DNA of 64,000 bases from positions 1-64,000 of the forward strand of contig SVPD01000001.1 of NCBI GenBank assembly GCA_015066045.1, given 5' to 3'. The stretch is from Oscillospiraceae bacterium (lineage in GTDB: Bacteria; Bacillota; Clostridia; Oscillospirales; Acutalibacteraceae). Below, in pieces: positions 23,856 to 32,355 of the stretch. The notes beneath the pieces were generated by a model. The model was given only the letters and a program-made list of their open reading frames with translations, had not been told where the DNA came from and made no database searches. A program made the position numbers and the translations under genes. Position 1 is the stretch's first letter, and each line of letters opens with the position of its first letter.

Positions 23856-25349
23856 ATGGAAAACAAACTCACCAAAAGAACATGGCTGAATATTATTGTT
23901 TTCAGCTTTATGGGTGGTATTGCCTGGAACCTCGAGAATATGTACTTCAATACCTTCCTGTTCGATTCGATCTATGACGGAGTGTCAAAGGCCAAGCTCG
24001 AGGAATGGGGCATAATGGCTCCCACCACTGCTATCAGCCGTATGGTTGCCTTGTCTGCCATTACTGCCGTAGTAACCACATTTATTATGGGTACCCTCAG
24101 CGAAAAAATGAAAAAGCGTAAGGTATTCATCTCGGTCGGCTACATAGTATGGGGTGTAATCACCGCTTCCTTCGGCTTTATTTCAAAGGAAAACATAGCT
24201 TCTCTTTTCGGCCTTTCCGACGATGCCAAAATCCTTCTTTTCACAGTATGGGCAGTAATCATTATGGATATGGTTATGACCTTTATGGGCTCCACGAGTA
24301 ATGACTCGGCCTTTAATGCATGGACCACCGACGTTACAAATCCCGTAGTAAGACCTACTGTTGAAACCGTGCTTCTTTTTGTCGGCCTCTTTGCTATGCT
24401 GGCAGTTATGGGCGTGGGCAGCCTCTGTCAGGCTGATGTAGTTTCTTATCAGGTATTTTTCCTCGGCCTCGGTATAATCGTCAGCTTAAGCGGTGTCTTC
24501 GGTCTCTTTGCACTTAAGGATCCCGAAATCAAGGGTGAAAAGACAAATTCAAACTATTGGAGTGACCTTTTCTACGGCTTCAGACCGTCTGTAGTCAAGG
24601 ATAACTCTATGCTTTATCTTGCTTTGGCTGCTATCTGTATCTATAATATAGCTATACAGGTATTCTTCCCGTACCTTTTTGTTTACCTTGGCAGCGTTAT
24701 AATTCCCGGTGCAGTGTTCGATGCGAAAACCATAGTTGTTGCAGTGCTGGCAGTTGCCGGACTGGCTGCGGGTGTAATTCTGCTGCTTAAGGCATCGGGT
24801 AAAAACAAGGTAAATGCCTACATCGTTACCATCGTTCTTTTCATTGCAGGTCTCGCTATTCTTTCCACATCCACAAACATAGCTATCGTTCTTATCGGTA
24901 TCGCACCCACACTTATCGGTTATGTTGTTCTCCAGATTCAGCTTAATGCCTCTGTACGTGACTACATTCCCGAGGATAAGGTCGGTCTTTTCCAGGGCAT
25001 CAGAATGATTTTCTGTGTTCTTATTCCTATGGTTGTAGGTCCCTGGCTCGGTGATATTGCCTGCCGTACCTCTAACTTTACGATTATCGAATACGGCGAA
25101 GAAAAGCTGGTACCCTCGACCAGTATGTTCTTCTACGCTGCTATAGTTGCTCTTCTCATCTTCGTTCCTCTCTATCTTCTTATGGGCAAAAGTGAAAACA
25201 GTGCAAAGGGCAATAAGGGTAAGTTCATTCCCGCCATTATCGTTGCGATAGTAACTGTTATTGTTGCAGCGGTCGTAGTCAATCTTCTCGGAAACGGCGG
25301 CATAGCTCCCGCCGATGTAGCAGAGACAACTGCGGCACTTGTTCAGTAA
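23856..25349 (+). CDS. MFS transporter (GPH/SLC45-like)
   Basis: A 497-residue major-facilitator protein with about twelve hydrophobic segments and a final extra C-terminal helix (about 460-480, IIVAIVTVIVAAVVVNLLG). The loop between helices 2 and 3 (GTLSEKMKKRKVFISVGY) is the MFS signature, and the NLENMYFNTFLFD first helix is like sugar/cation symporters of the GPH or SLC45 type. The substrate is not evident; a sugar or glycoside is the usual one. AAGGAGG precedes the ATG, 41 bases after queT without a terminator between, so the two may be cotranscribed. Repeat copy B follows. Confidence 0.85.
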   Translation: MENKLTKRTWLNIIVFSFMGGIAWNLENMYFNTFLFDSIYDGVSKAKLEEWGIMAPTTAISRMVALSAITAVVTTFIMGTLSEKMKKRKVFISVGYIVWGVITASFGFISKENIASLFGLSDDAKILLFTVWAVIIMDMVMTFMGSTSNDSAFNAWTTDVTNPVVRPTVETVLLFVGLFAMLAVMGVGSLCQADVVSYQVFFLGLGIIVSLSGVFGLFALKDPEIKGEKTNSNYWSDLFYGFRPSVVKDNSMLYLALAAICIYNIAIQVFFPYLFVYLGSVIIPGAVFDAKTIVVAVLAVAGLAAGVILLLKASGKNKVNAYIVTIVLFIAGLAILSTSTNIAIVLIGIAPTLIGYVVLQIQLNASVRDYIPEDKVGLFQGIRMIFCVLIPMVVGPWLGDIACRTSNFTIIEYGEEKLVPSTSMFFYAAIVALLIFVPLYLLMGKSENSAKGNKGKFIPAIIVAIVTVIVAAVVVNLLGNGGIAPADVAETTAALVQ

Positions 25350-25365
25350 AAAAACAATAATAAAA

Positions 25366-25588
25366 GGGACTGTTGCAGTAAGATGCAGAAGGCGTTTTCT
25401 TCGCTCCGAAGATGTATGATTATACCTCGAGAGGGCGAAAAAACGTCTAAAAAAGCAAATATTTATTATATGCAACACCATATTATTCCGTAAAACAATT
25501 AAAACAGATGTGTTTTATAAGTCAGAAGCAACTTAAACACATCTGTTTTTTGTTTTGCTTTTTGGTCTGCGCTTACTGCGGCAGCCTC
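25366..25588. repeat. MITE-like hairpin repeat, copy B
   Basis: 223-bp element, opposite in orientation to copy A. It opens GGGACTGTTGCAGTAAG and closes CTTACTGCGGCAG, imperfect inverted ends. It carries an extra stretch of about 60 bases (25387-25450) with a TCTTCG/CGAAGA hairpin that copy A lacks, the shared CAACACCATATTATTCC segment and the inner AAACAGATGTGTTT / AAACACATCTGTTT stem. It lies between convergent genes. Confidence 0.87.
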
Positions 25589-25605
25589 TAATTTTTTGCT
25601 TTTTA

Positions 25606-26280
25606 TCAGTCGAGAATATAAAGTCCGGACTTAAGCCAGACAAACTCTCTGCCCATTACATTGATGTATTTGTAAACCTTTTCGTTGAAAACTCTGTAAT
25701 CTCTTACGGAGTTCGTCTGAATATTGAGTGTGCGTATTTTCTTTGAAGCCTGATTGCAGATGTAGAGAGTGTTTCCCTGAAGCGAAACGGCACAGGGGCT
25801 TTCGAAGGCGGTAGCATCGCCTCCGCCTACACGAAGCAGGATTCTGCCTTCACGGGGGGAGTATTTTATGATGGCATTTTCAGAGGGCACCGCACACCAC
25901 ACATAGGCACCGTCTACCGCTATGTCGCATACGGGTGAGCCGTGATAGGTCAGCAGAGATGAGACATTGAGCGAGCCGTCCGTGTTAAAGATATTGTATT
26001 CACCGTTAGGAAATATCGCCATAATTCTGCCGTCACCCAAAACTCCCACGTCACAGGAAACGTAGTCGCCGAGCTGCTGGGCTATTTCCTCATATTCATA
26101 GCCGAATTTTACTTTAAGAAAAACCGACTTTTTGATATGTGTGAATTTGTCGTTAATGGCATCATAGCCGTAGAAGTTTGCTTTGAGCTTTCCGTCGTCT
26201 GTGAGACTTTTGGTAGCGAAAACGAAGCCGTTTTTAAAGGGTGTTATATTTAAAATTTCGCCTGAAAATACTATTTCCAT
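25606..26280 (-). CDS. Beta-propeller-like protein, unknown function
   Basis: A cytosolic protein of 224 residues without a signal peptide. It is built of repeating beta-strand blades (GDGRIMAIFPNGEYNIFNTD, VDGAYVWCAVPSENAIIKYS, LQGNTLYICNQASKKIRTLN) in the style of NHL/SMP-30-like propellers; about four to five blades are visible. No catalytic residues were recognised. The start was set at the ATG at 26280 with AAAGGA upstream, dropping 19 residues of the longer frame. It has its own promoter at 26340-26368. The product could be a ligand-binding or scaffold protein. Confidence 0.7.
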   Translation of the reverse strand: MEIVFSGEILNITPFKNGFVFATKSLTDDGKLKANFYGYDAINDKFTHIKKSVFLKVKFGYEYEEIAQQLGDYVSCDVGVLGDGRIMAIFPNGEYNIFNTDGSLNVSSLLTYHGSPVCDIAVDGAYVWCAVPSENAIIKYSPREGRILLRVGGGDATAFESPCAVSLQGNTLYICNQASKKIRTLNIQTNSVRDYRVFNEKVYKYINVMGREFVWLKSGLYILD

Positions 26281-26339
26281 TTTGTTTATCCTTTCTTTGA
26301 ACAGGGGAATACACACTTCCCTAACATAATCCACCATAT

Positions 26340-26368
26340 ATAATACAATATTATTTCTTTTTGGTCAA
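26340..26368 (-). promoter_or_regulatory. Sigma-A promoter of the propeller-like gene
   Basis: On the minus strand TTGACC (26368-26363), 17-base spacer, TATTAT (26345-26340). The stretch between this site and 26460 holds nothing else I can identify. Confidence 0.8.
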
Positions 26369-26460
26369 GTGTGAAAATAACAATATTTGTGTACGGGGAA
26401 AGGAAACTTTTGTTTAAAGTAAAATATTGATGCTTCGGATGAAAAAACTCTTGTTTAATG

Positions 26461-26489
26461 TTGACAAAATTACAGTTTTCAAGTAAAAT
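26461..26489 (+). promoter_or_regulatory. Sigma-A promoter of glpK
   Basis: TTGACA (26461-26466), 17-base spacer, TAAAAT (26484-26489). The leader RNA would be about 175 nt. Confidence 0.88.
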
Positions 26490-26586
26490 AGGATTGTAAA
26501 AAATGAAGACATATTGCAGCGGCAGACTGTAATTGTGTTTTCGGAATATTATTTGTTATGAGATGTGAATTCTATGGAGATGAGAG

Positions 26587-26629
26587 AATAGATAAATATC
26601 CCATCCGTGGGAAGGTGTGTCTATTTTTT
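26587..26629 (+). terminator. Leader terminator upstream of glpK (candidate antitermination site)
   Basis: AATAGA / TCTATT (26587-26592 with 26620-26625) closes an imperfect stem capped by CCCA-TCCG-TGGG (26600-26611), and six T follow (26624-26629). It sits between the promoter and the gene, where glycerol operons of Firmicutes carry a GlpP-controlled terminator. Confidence 0.65.
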
Positions 26630-26671
26630 CATTTTTCTTTTATGTCCCGTAATAAAGGAGGAAATGAAAAT

Positions 26672-28186
26672 ATGAGTGAAAAATTAATTCTGTCCCTTGA
26701 TCAGGGTACTACCAGCTCCAGAGCGATAGTTTTTGACAAAAAGGGTAATATCATTGCCAAAGCTCAGAATGAGTTTGAGCAGATTTATCCCAAAGCAGGC
26801 TGGGTTGAGCACGATCCTCTTAACATCCTTTACAGCCAGTTCAATTCTATAACCACCGTTCTGCGCTCGGGCAAGTTCTCGGCTTCGGACATCGCAGGTA
26901 TCGGCATTACAAACCAGCGTGAAACCACCATTCTTTGGGACAGAAGCACAGGTAAGCCTGTCTATAACGCTATCGTATGGCAGTGCAGAAGAACCGCTGA
27001 TATGTGCGAAAAAATAAAGGAAGACAAAGAGCTCTGCGCTTACATTACCGAGCATACAGGACTTATAGTCGATGCATACTTTTCAGCTACAAAGATCAGA
27101 TGGATTATCGATAATGTTCCCGGTGTAAAGGCTCTCGCTGAGGCAGGTCAGCTTCTCTTCGGTACGGTTGAAACCTGGCTTATCTGGAACCTTTCAGGCG
27201 GTAAAACTCACGTGACAGATTATTCAAATGCATCCAGAACCATGCTCTTTGATGTTGATAAGCTTTGTTGGGATGAGTACCTTTGCGAAAAATTGGGCGT
27301 TCCGATGAATATTCTTCCTACACCCGTTCCTTCCAGTGAAATTTACGGCATGGTAGCAAGCAACATCATCGGTATCGAGGAGCTTGCAGGTGTTCCCATC
27401 TGCGGTGCTATCGGTGACCAGCCCTCCGCTCTTTTCGGTCAGGCCTGCTTTAAGCCCGGTATGTCGAAGAACACCTACGGCACAGGCTGCTTCCTTCTTA
27501 TGAACACAGGCAATAAGCGTGTAGTGTCTAAAAATAATCTTCTTACCGGTGTAGCCTGGAGCTATAACGGACAGACTACCTATTCCATCGAGGGCAGTGC
27601 CTTCAATGCAGGCTCCGTTATCAAATGGCTTCGTGATGAGCTTCAGCTTATCGACAGTCCGAAAAGATGTGACGAGCTCGCTGAAAGCGTTCCCGATGCT
27701 AACGGCTGCTATCTCGTGCCTGCCTTTACAGGTCTCGGTGCTCCTTATTGGGATATGTATGCCAGAGGCTGCATCGTCGGTCTTACCAGAGGTGTAAACA
27801 GAAAGCACATAGCCCGTGCCGTTCTCGAATCCATCACTTATCAGATGACTGACCTTCTGGAGGCTATGAAGGACGATTCAGGCATCGATATTTCAGAGCT
27901 TCGTGTAGACGGCGGTGCCAGCGTAAGTAACATTATGATGCAGATTCAGGCCAATATGGCACAGACGAAGGTAGACCGTCCGAAGACGGTAGAGACCACC
28001 GCCCTCGGTGCAGCTTATCTTGCAGGTCTCGCAGTAGGCGTCTGGGAGAGTCTTGATGATATCGAGGCAAACCGTGAGGTTGACCGCATCTTTACCCCCG
28101 AAATGGATACCGAGGAAAGAAATAAGCTCTATTCAGGCTGGAAAAAAGCCGTTTCCCGTGCAATGGATTGGGAAGAAAAGGAATAA
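26672..28186 (+). CDS. glpK: Glycerol kinase
   Basis: Phosphorylates glycerol to sn-glycerol-3-phosphate. The 504-residue FGGY kinase is of normal length, with ATP-loop DQGTTSSR (10-17), WCR-type substrate region (IVWQCRRTADMC), GAIGDQPSALFGQ, YGTGCF and GGAS near the C-terminus. I set the start at ATG 26672 behind AAAGGAGG; the longer frame would begin inside the leader and run through the terminator. The histidine of the Gram-positive HPr phosphorylation loop was not identified. The dehydrogenase gene follows after 69 bases without a terminator, so they may form one unit. Confidence 0.96.
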   Translation: MSEKLILSLDQGTTSSRAIVFDKKGNIIAKAQNEFEQIYPKAGWVEHDPLNILYSQFNSITTVLRSGKFSASDIAGIGITNQRETTILWDRSTGKPVYNAIVWQCRRTADMCEKIKEDKELCAYITEHTGLIVDAYFSATKIRWIIDNVPGVKALAEAGQLLFGTVETWLIWNLSGGKTHVTDYSNASRTMLFDVDKLCWDEYLCEKLGVPMNILPTPVPSSEIYGMVASNIIGIEELAGVPICGAIGDQPSALFGQACFKPGMSKNTYGTGCFLLMNTGNKRVVSKNNLLTGVAWSYNGQTTYSIEGSAFNAGSVIKWLRDELQLIDSPKRCDELAESVPDANGCYLVPAFTGLGAPYWDMYARGCIVGLTRGVNRKHIARAVLESITYQMTDLLEAMKDDSGIDISELRVDGGASVSNIMMQIQANMAQTKVDRPKTVETTALGAAYLAGLAVGVWESLDDIEANREVDRIFTPEMDTEERNKLYSGWKKAVSRAMDWEEKE

Positions 28187-28255
28187 TCGGCAGTTTAAGC
28201 GATAATGCTTGAATATATAAGAAAAAATAAATTAAAATAATAGGAGTGGATTAAA

Positions 28256-29368
28256 ATGCCAAAAGTAATTCTCGACTGGAAAACCACACACGACTTTATC
28301 AAGGATGCCTTTATCGGTGTAGGCGTGCCTGCAGAGGATGCAGAAATCGTAACTGATGTTCTTCTCGAATCAGACAGAAGAGGTATCGAGTCTCACGGCT
28401 GCAACCGTTTTAAGCCTGTTTACATCGACCGCATCAAGGCCGGCATCCAGCAGCCCGTAACAAACTTTGAAATCCTTAAGGAAACCCCCACCACTGCAGT
28501 AGTTGACGGTCACCACGGTATGGGACAGGTTATCGGCCACAAGGCTATGACCATGGCTATCGAAAAGGCTAAGAAATACGGTATGGGTATGGTTGCCGTA
28601 CGTAATTCCTGCCACTACGGTATCGCCGGTTATTACACCACCATGGCTACCAAGGCAGGCTGCATCGGTATGACCGGTACCAATGCACGTCCTTCCGTTG
28701 CTCCCACACTCGGTGTAGAGGGTATGTTCGGTACTAATCCCTTCACCCTCGGTGTTCCCACTGATGAAGATTTCGACTTCAATTTTGACTGTGCTACATC
28801 TATCACACAGAACGGTAAGGTAGAATATTACGAGAGAATCGGTGAAGAAATTCATCCCGGTACCGTTATCGACCTCGAAGGTAATCCTGTAGAAGGCGAT
28901 GCAGGTGTTGCACTCAAGAAAATCCGTCAGGGCACTGCTGCTCTTACCACCCTCGGCGGTATCGGTGAAGCACTCGGCGGCTACAAGGGCTACGGCTTCG
29001 CTCTCTTCGTCGAATTCCTTTCATCCATCCTTCAGGACGGTGCATACGGTAAGGACCTCGACGGTAAGGATGCAGACGGTAACATCCGTCCTTATCAGCT
29101 CGGTCATTTCTTCGTGGCTATCGATACTGAGCACTTTATGGGTGAAGAGATCGCCAGAAAGAAGGCAGGCGACATCCTCCGCTCTATGAGAGCATCCAAA
29201 AAGGCTCCCGGTGAAGACAGAATCTACACCGCAGGTGAAAAGGAATATGACATCTGGATGCAGAGAAAAGACAGCGGTGTGCCCATCAATGAATCAGTTC
29301 AGGCTGAAATGAATAAGGTACGTGACGATCTCGGTCTCACACAGTATACATTCCCCTGGGAGAAATAA
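28256..29368 (+). CDS. Malate/L-lactate dehydrogenase-type oxidoreductase (Ldh_2 family)
   Basis: A 370-residue NAD(P)-dependent oxidoreductase of the AllD/YbiC (malate/L-sulfolactate/ureidoglycolate) family, which has its own fold rather than Rossmann. Family stretches are DRRGIESHGCNRF, DGHHGMGQVIGHKAM, RNSCHYGIAGYYT (catalytic His), NARPSVAPTLG and GTNPFTLGVP, and a GGYKGYG loop near 240. With malic enzyme just downstream, malate is a reasonable substrate; lactate or sulfolactate cannot be excluded. Ribosome site AGGAGTG. A hairpin follows the stop codon. Confidence 0.88.
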   Translation: MPKVILDWKTTHDFIKDAFIGVGVPAEDAEIVTDVLLESDRRGIESHGCNRFKPVYIDRIKAGIQQPVTNFEILKETPTTAVVDGHHGMGQVIGHKAMTMAIEKAKKYGMGMVAVRNSCHYGIAGYYTTMATKAGCIGMTGTNARPSVAPTLGVEGMFGTNPFTLGVPTDEDFDFNFDCATSITQNGKVEYYERIGEEIHPGTVIDLEGNPVEGDAGVALKKIRQGTAALTTLGGIGEALGGYKGYGFALFVEFLSSILQDGAYGKDLDGKDADGNIRPYQLGHFFVAIDTEHFMGEEIARKKAGDILRSMRASKKAPGEDRIYTAGEKEYDIWMQRKDSGVPINESVQAEMNKVRDDLGLTQYTFPWEK

Positions 29369-29378
29369 TTTATGAAAA

Positions 29379-29412
29379 AACTTGCCGGCGGAGTGTTTCG
29401 TCGGCAAGTTAT
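29379..29412 (+). terminator. Weak terminator between the dehydrogenase and malic enzyme genes
   Basis: AACTTGCCG (29379-29387) pairs with CGGCAAGTT (29402-29410). The T-run after it is short, so partial readthrough into the malic enzyme gene is likely. Confidence 0.6.
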
Positions 29413-29448
29413 GCTTTAAGAAAAATATGAAGATTAGGAGATAATAGA

Positions 29449-30627
29449 ATGGATTATGCAAAAGAGTCATTAAGACTTCACGGCGAATGGAAAGGTAAAA
29501 TAGAGGTAGTAGCCAGAGCTAAGGTAAAGGATAAGGAAGCTCTTTCCCTTGCTTACACCCCCGGTGTAGCTCAGCCTTGTCTCGAAATCCAGAAGGATAT
29601 AAATAAATCCTATGAGCTTACCCGTCGCTGGAATACTATCGCAGTGGTTACTGACGGTACTGCCGTTCTCGGTCTCGGTGATATCGGCCCCGAGGCAGGT
29701 ATGCCCGTTATGGAGGGTAAATGCGTTCTTTTCAAAGAATTCGGTGATGTGGACGCTATCCCTCTGTGTATAAAATCAAAGGATGTGGATACTATCGTTG
29801 ACACGATAGCACTTATTTCGGGCTCCTTCGGCGGAATTAATCTGGAGGACATCGGTGCTCCCAGATGCTTTGAAATCGAAAGAAAGCTCAAGGAAAAGAC
29901 CGATATTCCCATCTTCCATGATGACCAGCACGGCACTGCAGTCGTTTGCTCAGCCGCACTTATAAATGCTCTGAAGCTTTCCGGAAAGAAAATAGAGGAC
30001 TGTGTAGCCGTATTTAACGGTGCAGGTGCAGCAGGTGTTGCCATTGCGAAGCTTTTCCTTGCTATGGGTATCAAGGATGTAATTATGTGCGACCGTAAGG
30101 GCGTTGTTCATAAAGATAGAGAGGGTATAGAAAACGAGCCTGCCAAGGTTGAGCTTGCTTCCTTCTCAAACAAATCCGGCATTAAGGGCTCTCTTGCCGA
30201 CGCACTCAAGGGTGCTGACATATTTATCGGTGTTTCCGCTCCCGGATGTGTAACTCAGGATATGGTGCGCTCTATGGCTGATAAGCCCATCGTATTCCCG
30301 ATGGCTAACCCCACACCTGAGATTATGCCTGACGAGGCTATCGCCGCCGGTGCCTGTGTAGTCGGTACGGGCAGAAGCGATTTCCCGAATCAGATCAATA
30401 ACGTTCTCGCATTCCCAGGTATTTTCAGAGGTACCCTCGATGTAAGAGCGAGCGATATCAATGAGGATATGAAGATGGCTGCTGCCAAGGCTATAGCTTC
30501 ACTCGTTTCCGATGATGAGCTCAGAAGCGATTATATCCTTCCTGCCGCATTTGATGAGAGAGTAGGACCTACTGTCGCCGAGGCAGTTGCCAAAGCTGCC
30601 AGAGACAGTGGTGTGGCAAGAATATAA
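29449..30627 (+). CDS. NAD(P)-dependent malic enzyme
   Basis: Oxidatively decarboxylates malate to pyruvate. The 392-residue short bacterial form has no phosphotransacetylase domain. Visible are the N-terminal substrate domain (SLAYTPGVAQPCL, TDGTAVLGLGDIGPEAGMPVMEGK), the metal site FHDDQHGTA, the dinucleotide loop FNGAGAAGVAIAKLF (about 190) and MANPTPEI near 285. It probably works with the dehydrogenase encoded just upstream on the C4-acid/pyruvate node. TAGGAG precedes the ATG by 9 bases. Confidence 0.95.
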   Translation: MDYAKESLRLHGEWKGKIEVVARAKVKDKEALSLAYTPGVAQPCLEIQKDINKSYELTRRWNTIAVVTDGTAVLGLGDIGPEAGMPVMEGKCVLFKEFGDVDAIPLCIKSKDVDTIVDTIALISGSFGGINLEDIGAPRCFEIERKLKEKTDIPIFHDDQHGTAVVCSAALINALKLSGKKIEDCVAVFNGAGAAGVAIAKLFLAMGIKDVIMCDRKGVVHKDREGIENEPAKVELASFSNKSGIKGSLADALKGADIFIGVSAPGCVTQDMVRSMADKPIVFPMANPTPEIMPDEAIAAGACVVGTGRSDFPNQINNVLAFPGIFRGTLDVRASDINEDMKMAAAKAIASLVSDDELRSDYILPAAFDERVGPTVAEAVAKAARDSGVARI

Positions 30628-30636
30628 GCTGAATAT

Positions 30637-30673
30637 TTACTGCGGTGAAGCTGAAATCACCGCAGTAATTTTT
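30637..30673 (+). terminator. Intrinsic terminator after the malic enzyme gene
   Basis: Perfect 12-base stem TTACTGCGGTGA (30637-30648) / TCACCGCAGTAA (30657-30668) and a T-run. Confidence 0.95.
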
Positions 30674-30683
30674 AACACATTAT

Positions 30684-30715
30684 AAAGAAAGAACCTGCCG
30701 TAAAAGCAGGTTCTT
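30684..30715 (-). terminator. Intrinsic terminator after the M20 peptidase gene
   Basis: Perfect 10-base stem AAGAACCTGC (30689-30698) / GCAGGTTCTT (30706-30715) followed on the minus strand by a short T-rich run. Confidence 0.85.
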
Positions 30716-30730
30716 AAATATTGTCTGTAA

Positions 30731-32206
30731 TTATTTCTCTGCGCTCGCTCTTCTGATGTAGTTTTTAAAGAAGATAAGAGCATTTTCCATACAGGAGACA
30801 GGTAATCTTTCGTTTGTGCCGTGAGTACAGCGAAGAAGAGGAATGTCTACCTTAAAGGGAGCGTAGCGGTAAATGTTATCGCAGATAGGCTCATAGTTAT
30901 AAGCGTCAGTGCCGCCCATAACGAGATAGGGAGCTACGATGCCGCCCGGCTCTATTGCCTTATTGATGTCGGAGATAATCTTATATGCTCTGGAGTCTGT
31001 GGGGGAGAACTTGGAGGCCTCCTTAGAGTTGAGCACATTAATTTCGATATCCTTGTATCTTACGCATTTTCTGATGTGGTCAACCAGGTCCTGTTTGGTT
31101 GTGCCGGGCATGGCACGGAAGTTAACAGTGGCAGAAGCTCTCTGAGGAAGAACATTGGCGGCGGGACTTCCCTGTGCCATAGTAACAGCGGTGGTGGTTC
31201 TTACGAGACATGCACCGAAGGGGATTGCCTTGAATGCTTCGAGAATGAGAGGCATAAGAACAGGCATATTGCAGGTAATGAGACGAACGGGATAGGTGCA
31301 TTCTCTGCCGATGGAATCGATAAGCATTTTCATATTCTCGTTAAAGTAAGCCTTGAACTGATTTTTTTCGAGGTCGGAAATAGCCGTAGCCAGCTTACCC
31401 AATGCAGAGTGTACGGGCGGCTGAGAAGAGTGACCACCCTTGGCGTTTACCACGATTTCGATGTCTGAATAGCCTTTTTCGGCTACACCCACACCTACGA
31501 GATATTTGTCGTTAAGCACACCGGGAACGTTTATCGGGATAATGGCACCGCCTTCATCGATGACGCTTTCGAGACGGATTCCTCTGTTTTTGAGAGTAAT
31601 CATAAGGTCGTGGGCGCCGTTTTTGTCGTTAGCTACCACTTCCTCATTGTCGCCGAAAAGCAGATAAACGTCTCTTTCGGGATTAAAGCCCTCTTTAAGA
31701 AGTGCCTCTACGGATTCCATAACTGCTATGAGATGGTTTTTCATATCTATGGAGCCACGTCCCCAGATAAACTCACCGTCATCGTAGCCGCTGAAAGCAT
31801 CGTGCTCCCAATCCTGCTCGGTACCCTCTGAAACAGGTACCACGTCCTGATGAGCGAGCAGAGCTATAGGCTCGAGGTCATCTCTGGTGCCCTTCCAGCG
31901 GTAGAGAAGATTAGCGGGAGGTACTATTTCCTTTTCGAGATTTTCTTTTATGAGAGGATATGCCTCGTCGAGATATTTGTGGAAGCTTTCAAACTCTGCC
32001 CAGTCAACCTTATCGGCATCTCTGTATGAGACGGTTTTAAACTGAACTGCCTGAGAAAGATGCTTACGGTAAGAGTCTACATCTACTTTTTCTGAGGGAA
32101 GGGGAGCAATATCTTCTTTTTTTGGACGGTAAACTGCAGCGTGAACGGCATTTCCCACCGCTGCGGCACCGAGAGCGCCCAGAACGATTTTGGTTGATTT
32201 TTTCAT
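30731..32206 (-). CDS. M20-family metallopeptidase (PM20D1-like)
   Basis: A 491-residue zinc aminoacylase/carboxypeptidase. An N-terminal hydrophobic segment (about 5-25, KIVLGALGAAAVGNAVHAAV) suggests a membrane anchor with the enzyme outside or at the membrane. The metal ligands are in LLAHQDVVPV (His119, Asp121), GRGSIDMKN (Asp154) and GDNEEV (catalytic Glu188, Glu189), with a late His in RCTHGTNERL. The dimer lid domain covers about 245-365 (GVAEKGYSDIEI...). Likely substrates are N-acyl amino acids or dipeptides. Single-gene unit with its own promoter and terminator. Confidence 0.9.
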   Translation of the reverse strand: MKKSTKIVLGALGAAAVGNAVHAAVYRPKKEDIAPLPSEKVDVDSYRKHLSQAVQFKTVSYRDADKVDWAEFESFHKYLDEAYPLIKENLEKEIVPPANLLYRWKGTRDDLEPIALLAHQDVVPVSEGTEQDWEHDAFSGYDDGEFIWGRGSIDMKNHLIAVMESVEALLKEGFNPERDVYLLFGDNEEVVANDKNGAHDLMITLKNRGIRLESVIDEGGAIIPINVPGVLNDKYLVGVGVAEKGYSDIEIVVNAKGGHSSQPPVHSALGKLATAISDLEKNQFKAYFNENMKMLIDSIGRECTYPVRLITCNMPVLMPLILEAFKAIPFGACLVRTTTAVTMAQGSPAANVLPQRASATVNFRAMPGTTKQDLVDHIRKCVRYKDIEINVLNSKEASKFSPTDSRAYKIISDINKAIEPGGIVAPYLVMGGTDAYNYEPICDNIYRYAPFKVDIPLLRCTHGTNERLPVSCMENALIFFKNYIRRASAEK

Positions 32207-32246
32207 AAAATCTGCCTCATTTCCTTGATAAATATTTTACCTGTCA

Positions 32247-32275
32247 ATTATATAACAGTTTTAATTTAATTTCAA
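32247..32275 (-). promoter_or_regulatory. Sigma-A promoter of the M20 peptidase gene
   Basis: On the minus strand TTGAAA (32275-32270), 17-base spacer, TATAAT (32252-32247). Confidence 0.85.
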
Positions 32276-32294
32276 TAATAATATTGAATTATTA

Positions 32295-32322
32295 TTTACT
32301 TTGGCGAAAAATAGTGTATAAT
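32295..32322 (+). promoter_or_regulatory. Sigma-A promoter of nadE
   Basis: TTTACT (32295-32300), 16-base spacer, TATAAT (32317-32322). It is divergent from the M20 promoter. Confidence 0.75.
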
Positions 32323-32355
32323 CATTAGTAGAAAAAGACGAACGGGGTGTCATAT

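Noticed and set aside
25366-25400. Repeat end GGGACTGTTGCA as the terminus of an IS6/IS26-type element
   Set aside because: The resemblance is about ten bases only, and no transposase frame or eight-base target duplication was identified.
24549-25481. 310-residue open frame antisense to the MFS gene
   Set aside because: Composition is shadow-like (Tyr, Asn, Cys-rich), no ribosome site, and the sense frame is a complete MFS protein.
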